From the NCBI GenBank assembly GCA_045633505.1, contig JAZQYK010000012.1, positions 1 to 13,007 on the forward strand: a DNA stretch of 13,007 nt, written 5' to 3'. Source of the stretch: Fimenecus sp045633505 (GTDB lineage Bacteria; Bacillota; Clostridia; Oscillospirales; Acutalibacteraceae). This document shows, in pieces, positions 1-6,516 of the stretch. The notes below the pieces were generated by a model. That model had not been told where the DNA came from, made no database searches, and worked only from the letters and a program-made list of their open reading frames with translations. A program made the position numbers and the translations under genes. Each line of letters opens with the position of its first letter. Positions within the stretch are counted from its first letter, which is position 1.

Positions 1-30
1 ATATAAAAAAATTTATGGAGGTAATATTCA

Positions 31-300
31 ATGAGAGGTATTATCACTGTTGTAGGTAAAGATATGGTGGGCATTCTTGCAAAAATTTCAGGTGTTTGCG
101 CTGAAAACGGCGTTAACGTTATCGAGGTTTCACAGTCAATTCTTCAAGATATGTTCTGTATGATTATGCTTGTTGACTTTGAAAAGGCAAAAGTTCCGTT
201 TACTGAATTTTCTGACAAGGTAACTGCTCTCGGAAATGAAATGGCACTTTCAATTCACGTTATGCACGAAGATATTTTCAATTCAATGCACAGAATATAA
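31..300 (+). CDS. ACT-domain protein, UPF0237 family
   Basis: This 89-residue protein is essentially one ACT domain. It has the opening beta strand and glycine-rich turn (GKDMVGILAKISGV, about residues 9-22), a second strand around NVIEVSQSIL, and a third around FCMIMLVDF. The family is the stand-alone ACT protein UPF0237, distantly related to the GcvR-type regulators. ACT domains usually bind amino acids or other small ligands and act as regulatory subunits; the ligand here is unknown. The ATG is preceded by GGAGG at 17-21 with 9 bases of spacing, which fixes the start. The gene ends 16 bases before the UPF0210 gene. This pairing is widespread in Firmicutes and some other bacteria and archaea, and suggests that the small protein regulates or binds its neighbour. 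The promoter lies outside the window. Family assignment is confident; the biochemical role is not known. Confidence 0.9.
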   Translation: MRGIITVVGKDMVGILAKISGVCAENGVNVIEVSQSILQDMFCMIMLVDFEKAKVPFTEFSDKVTALGNEMALSIHVMHEDIFNSMHRI

Positions 301-316
301 TATTTGAGGTATTATA

Positions 317-1672
317 ATGATAAATACACACGATATACTTGAAACTATCAATATGATTCAGGATGAAAATCTTGACATCAGAACAATTACAATGGGAATT
401 TCTCTGCTTGACTGTTGTACGGGTGATGCAAAATCCACTTGCGACAAGATTTATGAGAAAATGACCCGAAAGGCTGAACATCTTGTAAAAACAGGTGAAG
501 ATATTGAAAAGGAATACGGTATTCCGATTATCAATAAAAGAATTTCGGTTACACCGATTTCAATGATTTTGGCATCGGGCAAAGGCGACCCCGTGCTTTA
601 TGCAAAAACACTTGAAAGGGTTGCGCAGACAGTTGGCGTTAACTTTATCGGCGGTTATTCTGCACTTGTACAAAAAGGCTTTGCCGCAGGTGACGAAGCA
701 CTTATTCGCAGTATTCCCGAAGCACTTGACGTTACTGAACACATTTGCTCATCAGTTAATATCGGCTCTACAAAAGCAGGTATCAATATGGATGCAGTCA
801 AAATGATGGGACAAATCATTAAGGAATCAGCAGAGGTTACTGCAAACAAAGGCTGTATAGGCCCTGCAAAGCTCGTTGTATTCTGTAACGCTCCTGAAGA
901 TAATCCGTTTATGGCAGGCGCGTTTCACGGTGTCGGTGAGCCTGACTGTGTAATCAACGTTGGTGTATCCGGACCAGGCGTTGTTCGTTCAGCAATTTCA
1001 AAAATTCCTGATGCAAATATTACTGAAGTTGCTGATATGGTTAAACGCACTGCGTTCAAGATTACAAGAATGGGACAGCTTGTTGCTTGTGAGGCATCAA
1101 AAAGACTTGACGTACCATTTGGTATTGTTGACTTATCCCTTGCGCCTACTCCTGCAATTGGTGACTCAGTTGCATATATTCTTGAGGAAATGGGACTTGA
1201 GCAATGTGGTGCTCACGGCACAACTGCTTGTCTTGCACTTCTTAACGATGCTGTTAAAAAAGGTGGCGTTATGGCGTCTTCTCACGTCGGCGGACTTTCA
1301 GGCGCGTTTATCCCCGTTTCAGAAGATGCAGGTATGATTGCGGCTGCAACAAGCGGTGCACTCACAATTGAAAAACTTGAAGCGATGACTTGTGTTTGTT
1401 CTGTTGGTCTTGATATGATTATTGTGCCAGGTGACACAACTGCTGAAGTGCTTTCAGGTATTATTGCTGACGAAGCTGCAATCGGTATGGTAAACTCAAA
1501 GACGACGGCAGTAAGACTTATTCCTGCTATTGGCAAGAATATCGGCGATACACTTAATTTCGGCGGACTTTTGGGATATGGCCCCGTTATGAAACTCAAT
1601 ACAGCCTCCCCTGCTAAATTTATTAACCGCGGCGGACGTATTCCTGCACCGTTGCAGAGTTTGAAGAACTAA
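317..1672 (+). CDS. UPF0210 / DUF711 'PFL family' protein
   Basis: A 451-residue soluble protein of the UPF0210 (DUF711) family, full length for that family. It opens with a typical segment (DILETINMIQDENLDIRTIT, residues 5-24) and contains glycine-rich conserved stretches such as NVGVSGPGVV (about residues 215-224) and GAHGTTACLALLNDAVKKGG. Family members are often named 'PFL family protein' because the fold resembles that of pyruvate formate-lyase, but no glycyl-radical activity is established and I see no basis for assigning a reaction. There is no signal peptide or membrane segment, so the protein should be cytoplasmic. TGAGGT at 305-310 precedes the ATG by 6 bases. The gene follows the ACT-domain gene closely, and a strong terminator lies 14 bases after its stop, so the two form one operon. 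Family call secure, function unknown. Confidence 0.9.
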   Translation: MINTHDILETINMIQDENLDIRTITMGISLLDCCTGDAKSTCDKIYEKMTRKAEHLVKTGEDIEKEYGIPIINKRISVTPISMILASGKGDPVLYAKTLERVAQTVGVNFIGGYSALVQKGFAAGDEALIRSIPEALDVTEHICSSVNIGSTKAGINMDAVKMMGQIIKESAEVTANKGCIGPAKLVVFCNAPEDNPFMAGAFHGVGEPDCVINVGVSGPGVVRSAISKIPDANITEVADMVKRTAFKITRMGQLVACEASKRLDVPFGIVDLSLAPTPAIGDSVAYILEEMGLEQCGAHGTTACLALLNDAVKKGGVMASSHVGGLSGAFIPVSEDAGMIAAATSGALTIEKLEAMTCVCSVGLDMIIVPGDTTAEVLSGIIADEAAIGMVNSKTTAVRLIPAIGKNIGDTLNFGGLLGYGPVMKLNTASPAKFINRGGRIPAPLQSLKN

Positions 1673-1686
1673 AATCAATTATAATT

Positions 1687-1720
1687 AAGGGTAGTAACCG
1701 CGTGGTTACTGCCCTTTTTT
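1687..1720 (+). terminator. Intrinsic terminator of the ACT-UPF0210 operon
   Basis: An 11-bp stem (GGGTAGTAACC at 1689-1699 with GGTTACTGCCC at 1704-1714, one T.G wobble) closes a GCGT loop and is followed by six T residues at 1715-1720. Two A residues just upstream could pair with the first Ts. This is a textbook Rho-independent terminator 14 bases after the UPF0210 stop codon. Confidence 0.9.
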
Positions 1721-1780
1721 AATTGCAAGGGTAAATTTTAAATTGTGGGAATGTATTATGACACCGATATGGTGCATAAA

Positions 1781-1802
1781 CGCAGGGGCGTCGTTCCCTA
1801 CA
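1781..1802. repeat. Degenerate GC-rich palindrome, REP-like remnant
   Basis: The stretch GCAGGGGCG...CGTTCCCTACA stands out as GC-rich in an otherwise AT-rich intergenic region of 332 bases. Its ends resemble those of the palindrome at 10267-10294, which reads GCGGGACG...CGTCCCCTAC, but the centre of the hairpin is shorter and the stem is imperfect. It may be a decayed copy of the same interspersed repeat. The rest of the gap between this element and the fuc promoter (about 1803-1899) shows nothing I can name. Confidence 0.4.
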
Positions 1803-1899
1803 ATATGCCCATTTGGTTATATTTATAATCGCAACGCAGTTCCGACACTCTGCACTCAATTGGACAAACTATAATTTATCCGTGTTGTTCATTATTTCA

Positions 1900-1928
1900 T
1901 TGACACAAAAAATCAAATGTAATATAAT
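1900..1928 (+). promoter_or_regulatory. Sigma-A promoter of the fuc operon
   Basis: TTGACA at 1900-1905 and TATAAT at 1923-1928 are both exact consensus hexamers with an exact 17-base spacer. Transcription would start near 1935, giving a leader of about 70 bases before fucI. The leader contains a second small palindrome, GATTATAATC at 1935-1944. A promoter this strong upstream of a catabolic operon implies tight repression, consistent with the overlapping inverted repeat at 1911-1938. Confidence 0.88.
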
Positions 1929-1938
1929 TACATTGATT
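1911..1938. promoter_or_regulatory. Inverted-repeat operator over the fuc -10 box
   Basis: A perfect inverted repeat, AATGTAAT (1916-1923), ATA, ATTACATT (1927-1934), covers the -10 hexamer of the fuc promoter. It extends imperfectly outward as AATCA on the left (1911-1915) and TGATT on the right (1934-1938), with one unpaired A. The position and symmetry are those of a repressor operator. The ATGTAAT half-sites are compatible with a GntR-like or other winged-helix repressor, but the regulator is not in the window and this is inference. No catabolite-repression (cre) site was recognised nearby. Confidence 0.65.
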
Positions 1939-2004
1939 ATAATCTTTTTTTAGGATTTATTATTTATTGAAACATTTTAAATTTTATATTAAGGGGAAAT
2001 TATT

Positions 2005-3801
2005 ATGGCAAAAAACAGACTTATCGGCGAGTACCCTGTTATTGGTATCCGTCCAACTATCCACGGCAGACGCGGTGTTCTTGGCGTTCGTGAATCACTT
2101 GAGGTTCAGACGATGAATATGGCAAAGCGCGCTGCTAAACTTTTCACTGACAACCTTAAATATTCAAACGGCGAGCCTGTAAAGGTTGTTATTGCTGACA
2201 CTACTATCGGCAGAGTTGGTGAAGCTGCTGCTTGTGCTGACAAGTTCCGTAAGGAAGGTGTTGACATCACGGTTACTGTTACACCTTGTTGGTGCTACGG
2301 TGCTGAAACTATGGATATGGACCCTCACACAATCAAAGCTGTTTGGGGCTTTAACGGTACAGAACGTCCCGGCGCTGTTTATCTTGCATCCGTTCTTGCT
2401 ACTCACGCACAGAAAGGACTTCCTGCATTCGGCATTTACGGTCACGACGTTCAGGACCTTGACGACGAAACAATTCCTGCTGACGTTGAAGAAAAACTTC
2501 TTCGCTTTGGCCGTGCCGCTATTGCTTGTGCTACTATGAGAGGCAAGTCTTATCTTCAGATTGGTTCAATTTGTATGGGTATCGGTGGTTCAATTATTGA
2601 TTGTAATTTCATCGAAGATTATCTTGGTATGAGAGTTGAATCTGTTGACGAGGTTGAAATCATCCGTCGAATGACAGAAGGTGTTTATGACGAGGCTGAA
2701 TACCAAAAAGCGCTCGCATGGGCAAAAGAAAACTGCATTGAAGGTTTTGACAAGAACCCCGAAGAACTTCAAAAGACAAGAGAAGAAAAGGATGCTGACT
2801 GGGAATTCGTTGTTAAAATGATGGTTATTATCAAAGACCTTATGAACGGCAACGACAAGCTTCCAAAGGGCTGTGAAGAAGAAATGGTTGGTCACAATGC
2901 CATTGCGGCAGGTTTCCAAGGTCAGAGACAATGGACGGACTTCTATCCTAACTGTGACTTCCCTGAGTCAATGCTCAACACTTCATTTGACTGGAACGGC
3001 GCAAGAGAGCCTTATATTCTTGCTACTGAAAACGACGTTCTCAACGGTCTTGGTATGCTCTTTATGAAGTTACTTACAAATCGCGCGCAGATGTTTGCTG
3101 ACGTTCGTACATATTGGAGCGGCGACTCAATCAAGAGAGTTACGGGTTATGATATCGAAGGCAAAGCGAAGGATAGCGACGGTGTTATTCACCTTATCAA
3201 CTCAGGCGCTTGTTGTCTTGATGCCAACGGTGCCGCTAAAGATGAAAACGGTAACGCGGTTATCAAGCCTTGGTATGAAATCACAGAAGCTGACCAGAAA
3301 GCAATTATGGAAAATGCAACCTGGAACTATGCTGACCTTGGATATTTCCGTGGCGGCGGATATTCTTCAAGATTTGAAACGAGAGCAGAAATGCCTGCAA
3401 CTATGATTAGACTTAATCTCGTTAAGGGGCTCGGTCCTGTTCTTCAGATTGCTGAAGGTTGGACGGTTGAACTTCCTGAAGACGTTTCAGACAAACTTTG
3501 GAAGAGAACTGACTACACTTGGCCTTGCACTTGGTTTGCTCCAAGAACAACCGGTGAAGGTTATTTCAAGACGGCTTACGACGTTATGAACAACTGGGGT
3601 GCTAACCACGGTGCTATTTCTTACGGACACATCGGCGCTGACCTTATCACAATGTGTTCAATGCTTCGTATCCCCGTTTGTATGCACAACGTTCCTGAAG
3701 AAAAGATTTTCCGTCCTGCCGCTTGGAATGCTTTCGGTATGGACAAGGAAGGTCAGGATTACCGCGCTTGTGAAACTTACGGTCCACTTTTCAAGAAATA
3801 A
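2005..3801 (+). CDS. fucI: L-fucose isomerase
   Basis: FucI interconverts L-fucose and L-fuculose, the committed step of L-fucose catabolism, and usually also accepts D-arabinose. It is a cytoplasmic Mn2+-dependent hexamer in characterised relatives. The 598-residue product has the normal family length and starts with the typical RLIGEYPVIGIRPTIHGRRG. The metal ligands known from the E. coli enzyme (Glu337, Asp361, His528) have clear counterparts: E342 in ATENDV, D366 in FADVRTYW and H535 in WGANHGAISYG. AAGGGGA at 1991-1997 sits 7 bases before the ATG. It is the first gene of an operon with fucA, fucU and a sugar kinase, directly downstream of a consensus promoter and operator. No truncation or anomaly is seen. 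Very high confidence. Confidence 0.97.
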   Translation: MAKNRLIGEYPVIGIRPTIHGRRGVLGVRESLEVQTMNMAKRAAKLFTDNLKYSNGEPVKVVIADTTIGRVGEAAACADKFRKEGVDITVTVTPCWCYGAETMDMDPHTIKAVWGFNGTERPGAVYLASVLATHAQKGLPAFGIYGHDVQDLDDETIPADVEEKLLRFGRAAIACATMRGKSYLQIGSICMGIGGSIIDCNFIEDYLGMRVESVDEVEIIRRMTEGVYDEAEYQKALAWAKENCIEGFDKNPEELQKTREEKDADWEFVVKMMVIIKDLMNGNDKLPKGCEEEMVGHNAIAAGFQGQRQWTDFYPNCDFPESMLNTSFDWNGAREPYILATENDVLNGLGMLFMKLLTNRAQMFADVRTYWSGDSIKRVTGYDIEGKAKDSDGVIHLINSGACCLDANGAAKDENGNAVIKPWYEITEADQKAIMENATWNYADLGYFRGGGYSSRFETRAEMPATMIRLNLVKGLGPVLQIAEGWTVELPEDVSDKLWKRTDYTWPCTWFAPRTTGEGYFKTAYDVMNNWGANHGAISYGHIGADLITMCSMLRIPVCMHNVPEEKIFRPAAWNAFGMDKEGQDYRACETYGPLFKK

Positions 3802-3814
3802 GAGGTAAAATATA

Positions 3815-4510
3815 ATGGCTAATTTATCATATATGGAAATTCGCGAACAGCTTTGTGACGTTTGTCATAAAATGTGGCAACTCGGTTGGGTTGCCGCAAA
3901 TGACGGCAACGTTTCAGTAAAACTTCCCGACGGTAACTATATGGCAACTCCAACGGGTATCAGCAAAAGTTTTATTACTCCTGAAAAGCTCGTTATTATT
4001 AACGGTGACGGTGAAGTGCTTGAAGGCGCACCTTACAAGCCGTCAAGCGAGATTAAAATGCATCTTCGTTGCTATAAAGAAAGAGAAGACGTTGGCGCAG
4101 TTGTACACGCTCACCCACCGACAGCAACGGGTTATGCGGTTGCAGGAAAAAGCCTTGATGAATATTCAATGATTGAAACCGTTATTGCAATCGGTTCAAT
4201 TCCGCTTACACCTTACGGTACTCCAAGCACAAACGAAGTGCCTGAGGCTATTGCACCTTATCTTAAAGAGCACGACGTTATGCTTTTACAAAATCACGGT
4301 GCACTCACTGTCGGTTGTGACCTTATTACTGCTTATTACAGAATGGAAACTCTTGAATTGTTTGCTAAAATTTCACTTACTGCTCACCTTCTCGGCGGTG
4401 CTCAGGAAATTTCAAAGCCAAACATTGATAAGCTCTTATATTTAAGAGAAAATTACTACGGAGTTACGGGTAAGCACCCAGGTTATAAACATTACAATAA
4501 GGAAGATTGA
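3815..4510 (+). CDS. fucA: L-fuculose-1-phosphate aldolase (class II)
   Basis: A 231-residue class II, zinc-dependent aldolase of the AraD/FucA family. It would cleave L-fuculose-1-phosphate to dihydroxyacetone phosphate and L-lactaldehyde. The zinc ligands are visible as H98 and H100 in VVHAHPPTATG and H161 in LLQNHGAL, and the catalytic acid/base is E79 in KPSSEIKMH, matching Glu73, His92, His94 and His155 of E. coli FucA. The phosphate-binding GNVS motif lies near residues 31-34. AGAGGT at 3801-3806 overlaps the last base of the fucI stop codon and stands 8 bases before the ATG. The family also contains ribulose-5-phosphate epimerases and rhamnulose-1-phosphate aldolases, but the position between fucI and fucU makes fuculose phosphate the expected substrate. 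Confidence 0.93.
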   Translation: MANLSYMEIREQLCDVCHKMWQLGWVAANDGNVSVKLPDGNYMATPTGISKSFITPEKLVIINGDGEVLEGAPYKPSSEIKMHLRCYKEREDVGAVVHAHPPTATGYAVAGKSLDEYSMIETVIAIGSIPLTPYGTPSTNEVPEAIAPYLKEHDVMLLQNHGALTVGCDLITAYYRMETLELFAKISLTAHLLGGAQEISKPNIDKLLYLRENYYGVTGKHPGYKHYNKED

Positions 4511-4512
4511 TT

Positions 4513-4947
4513 ATGCTAAAAAATATTCCAAAGATTTTATCCCCCCAGATGCTTAAAGTGCTTTGCGAAATGGGACACAGCGACAGAATCGTTATTGCTG
4601 ACGCAAATTTCCCCGCAGAAAGCATTGGCAAAAACGCAATCGTAATCCGCGCTGACGGACATTCTGCTACTGATTTGCTTGATGCAATTCTTACGGTTTT
4701 TCCATTGGATACTTACGTAGAAACTCCCGTATCACTTATGCAGGTTATGGCAGGTGACAACGTGGAAACACCTATATGGGATGAATATAAAGCAATCGTT
4801 AAAAAGCACGACGACCGCGGTGATGCTGTTTTTGGCGAAATCGAGCGCTTTGCTTTCTATGAGGAAGCTAAAAAGTGTTATGCCGTTATAGCCACGGGCG
4901 AATCTGCACTTTATGCCAATCTTATTCTTCAAAAGGGTGTTATCTGA
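4513..4947 (+). CDS. fucU: L-fucose mutarotase (RbsD/FucU family)
   Basis: FucU interconverts the alpha and beta anomers of L-fucose, feeding the isomerase with the form it uses. The 144-residue product matches the small RbsD/FucU fold: the start MLKNIPKILSPQMLKVLCEMGHSD, the conserved GHSDRIVIADANFPAES segment with H22 and D30, and a C-terminal ESALYANLILQKG segment. The frame is open from a TTG at 4507, but the ATG at 4513 is preferred because AAGGAAG at 4499-4505 lies 7 bases before it and the protein then begins as relatives do. The gene begins 2 bases after the fucA stop, and its own stop overlaps the kinase start, so translation is probably coupled along the operon. Confidence 0.93.
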   Translation: MLKNIPKILSPQMLKVLCEMGHSDRIVIADANFPAESIGKNAIVIRADGHSATDLLDAILTVFPLDTYVETPVSLMQVMAGDNVETPIWDEYKAIVKKHDDRGDAVFGEIERFAFYEEAKKCYAVIATGESALYANLILQKGVI

Positions 4948-6311
4948 TGAAATACTGTTTAGCTATTGATATGGGTGCTTCAAGCGGTCGCCATATTCTT
5001 GGATATGTCGAAAACGGAAAGTTAAATCTTAAAGAAATATACCGTTTTGAAAATGGAATAACGGATGTTGACGGAACACTTTGCTGGGATATTGACCATT
5101 TGTTTAACGAAATCAAAAACGGTCTTAAAGAATGTAAAAAACTTGGCAAAATTCCTGAAACTGTGGCTATTGACACTTGGGGAGTTGACTATATCCTTCT
5201 TGATAAGGATAAAAAAGAAATTTTACCTGCGGTTTCATACCGTGACGGCAGAACTCTTGGTATTCCTGAAGAAATTGACAAGATTATTCCAAGAAAAGAG
5301 TTATATGAACGCACGGGTATTCAGGCGACAAATTACAACTCTATTTATCAGTTATATTGTGACAAATTGAGCGGGAAATTAAATAATGCTGAATACTTTT
5401 TAATGATGCCTGAATATTTTTCATTTAAACTTACAGGCGAAATCAGAAACGAATACACACTCAGTACGACGGGTGGACTCGTTAACGTAAACACCTTTGA
5501 GCGTGACGAGGAAATTCTTGAAAAGTTGGGTATTCCAAAAAAGATTTTCTCTCCCCTTTCCTTACCTTGCACGGTTGTCGGGAATTTAAGTGATGAAATC
5601 AAGGCTGAAGTCGGCTTTGACACAACCGTTATTCTCTGTGCTTCTCACGATACTGCCTCTGCGGTGGCATCTTGTTCGGTTGGTGACAACGGAATCTATA
5701 TTTCATCAGGCACTTGGAGTCTTATCGGTACAGAAAACGCAAAGCCCGTTACTTGCGAAACTGCGATGAATTCAGGCTTTACAAACGAGGGCGGAATTGA
5801 GCACCGTTACCGTTTTCTTGAGAATATTATGGGTATGTGGTTATTACAAAGCATACGCAAAAATCTCGATAAGAAATACACTTATGACGAAATGATGCAA
5901 ATGGCGATGGCAAGTGATTTTGTTGAATACGTCAATCCTAACGACGAAGCCTTTCTTGCTCCTGACAGTATGATTGAAGCAATCAGAAATTGTCTCGGCA
6001 AACCTGAACTGCCAATCGGTGACGTTATCAATTCAGTTTATCATTCACTTGCAAAGGCTTATATGGAAGCAGTCAAAGTCATTGAAGAAATAAGCAACAA
6101 GAATATTGACGTTATCAATATTGTCGGCGGCGGTTGTAAAGACAGCTATCTTAACTCGCTTACTGAAAAATATACAGGCAAAAAGGTAATTGCAGGACCT
6201 GTTGAAGCCACTGCGGCAGGCAACGTTATGGTACAACTTATGTTCCTTGACAAAAATCTTGATTTAACAAAAGCCCGTGAGCTTATTAAAAACTCATTTG
6301 GTAAAAATTAA
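4947..6311 (+). CDS. FGGY-family sugar kinase, RhaB-like; probable L-fuculokinase
   Basis: A 454-residue carbohydrate kinase of the FGGY family (actin-like ATPase fold). It would phosphorylate L-fuculose at C1, completing the set between fucI and fucA. Motifs seen are the phosphate-1 loop AIDMGASSGR (residues 6-15), TWGVDY (78-82 region), RTGIQATNYNSIYQL (122-136), the catalytic-base region CASHDTASAVAS with D235, the SSGTWSLIG adenosine loop (253-261), and VGGGCKDSYLN (393-403) with AGPVEATAAGN (416-426). These resemble rhamnulokinase RhaB much more than E. coli FucK. The open frame extends upstream to 4875, but the ATG at 4947 overlaps the fucU stop (TGATG) and has AAAAGGG at 4931-4937. Substrate is inferred from operon context; true rhamnulokinase activity is the alternative. 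A terminator follows directly. Confidence 0.9.
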   Translation: MKYCLAIDMGASSGRHILGYVENGKLNLKEIYRFENGITDVDGTLCWDIDHLFNEIKNGLKECKKLGKIPETVAIDTWGVDYILLDKDKKEILPAVSYRDGRTLGIPEEIDKIIPRKELYERTGIQATNYNSIYQLYCDKLSGKLNNAEYFLMMPEYFSFKLTGEIRNEYTLSTTGGLVNVNTFERDEEILEKLGIPKKIFSPLSLPCTVVGNLSDEIKAEVGFDTTVILCASHDTASAVASCSVGDNGIYISSGTWSLIGTENAKPVTCETAMNSGFTNEGGIEHRYRFLENIMGMWLLQSIRKNLDKKYTYDEMMQMAMASDFVEYVNPNDEAFLAPDSMIEAIRNCLGKPELPIGDVINSVYHSLAKAYMEAVKVIEEISNKNIDVINIVGGGCKDSYLNSLTEKYTGKKVIAGPVEATAAGNVMVQLMFLDKNLDLTKARELIKNSFGKN

Positions 6312-6320
6312 GCATTGATT

Positions 6321-6357
6321 AAAGTCAACAAGTTATATCCAACTTGTTGACTTTTTT
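6321..6357 (+). terminator. Terminator of the fuc operon
   Basis: A perfect 14-bp stem (AAAGTCAACAAGTT at 6321-6334, AACTTGTTGACTTT at 6341-6354) closes a 6-base loop and runs into a T tract ending at 6357. It lies 9 bases after the kinase stop codon. The A-rich left arm could make it work on the opposite strand too. Its right arm contains the -35 box of the next promoter. Confidence 0.92.
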
Positions 6358-6375
6358 AACAATATCGTATATAAT
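6347..6375 (+). promoter_or_regulatory. Promoter of the antiporter leader
   Basis: TTGACT at 6347-6352 and TATAAT at 6370-6375 are separated by exactly 17 bases. The -35 hexamer is part of the right arm of the fuc terminator. The predicted start near 6382 lies just upstream of the structured leader, which supports the antiporter having its own transcription unit. Confidence 0.8.
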
Positions 6376-6381
6376 TTTAGA

Positions 6382-6493
6382 GTACTTAAAGCATGGGTGG
6401 AGTCTGTCATAGAAGTTTGTTCTTCTATTTGCTTTGGTGAACTCAAGATTTTGTGTTCTTTTACGGATTCCTATGCTTTGGGAATCCGTTTTT
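6382..6493 (+). ncRNA. Candidate cis-regulatory RNA (riboswitch-like leader) of the antiporter gene
   Basis: The leader can fold into two competing helices. One is an intrinsic terminator: ACGGATTCC (6463-6471) with GGAATCCGT (6481-6489), a perfect 9-bp stem followed by a T run at 6489-6493. The other is a long-range helix pairing AAAGCATGGG (6388-6397) with CCTATGCTTT (6470-6479), 10 bp with one G.U, extendable by CTT/GGG to 13 bp. The two share bases 6470-6471 and 6481-6482 and the terminator loop, so they cannot form together. Inside the long-range helix lie GAGT (6400-6403)/ACTC (6441-6444) and a 7-bp hairpin ATAGAAG/CTTCTAT (6409-6428). This is the layout of an ON-type riboswitch whose P1 helix acts as antiterminator. 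I cannot match it to a class. It lacks the GGGGAGUAG signature I remember for the Mn2+ yybP-ykoY family. A Na+ or other metal-ion sensor is plausible from the downstream gene. Confidence 0.65.
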
Positions 6494-6516
6494 ATTTTCA
6501 AGGAGGAAAATATCAA

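Noticed and set aside
1282..1599. A 105-codon open frame on the minus strand inside the UPF0210 gene
   Set aside because: It has no ribosome binding site, is antisense to a strongly conserved gene, and its translation has no recognisable family; it is a codon-bias shadow.
1860..1875. TTGGAC with TATAAT upstream of fucI as an alternative promoter
   Set aside because: The hexamers are only 4 bases apart, so they cannot form a promoter; the consensus pair at 1900-1928 explains initiation.
6397..6516. A 40-residue N-terminal extension of the antiporter
   Set aside because: It would start inside the structured leader, pass through a terminator hairpin and ignore the AGGAGG at 6501-6506; the ATG at 6517 is far better.
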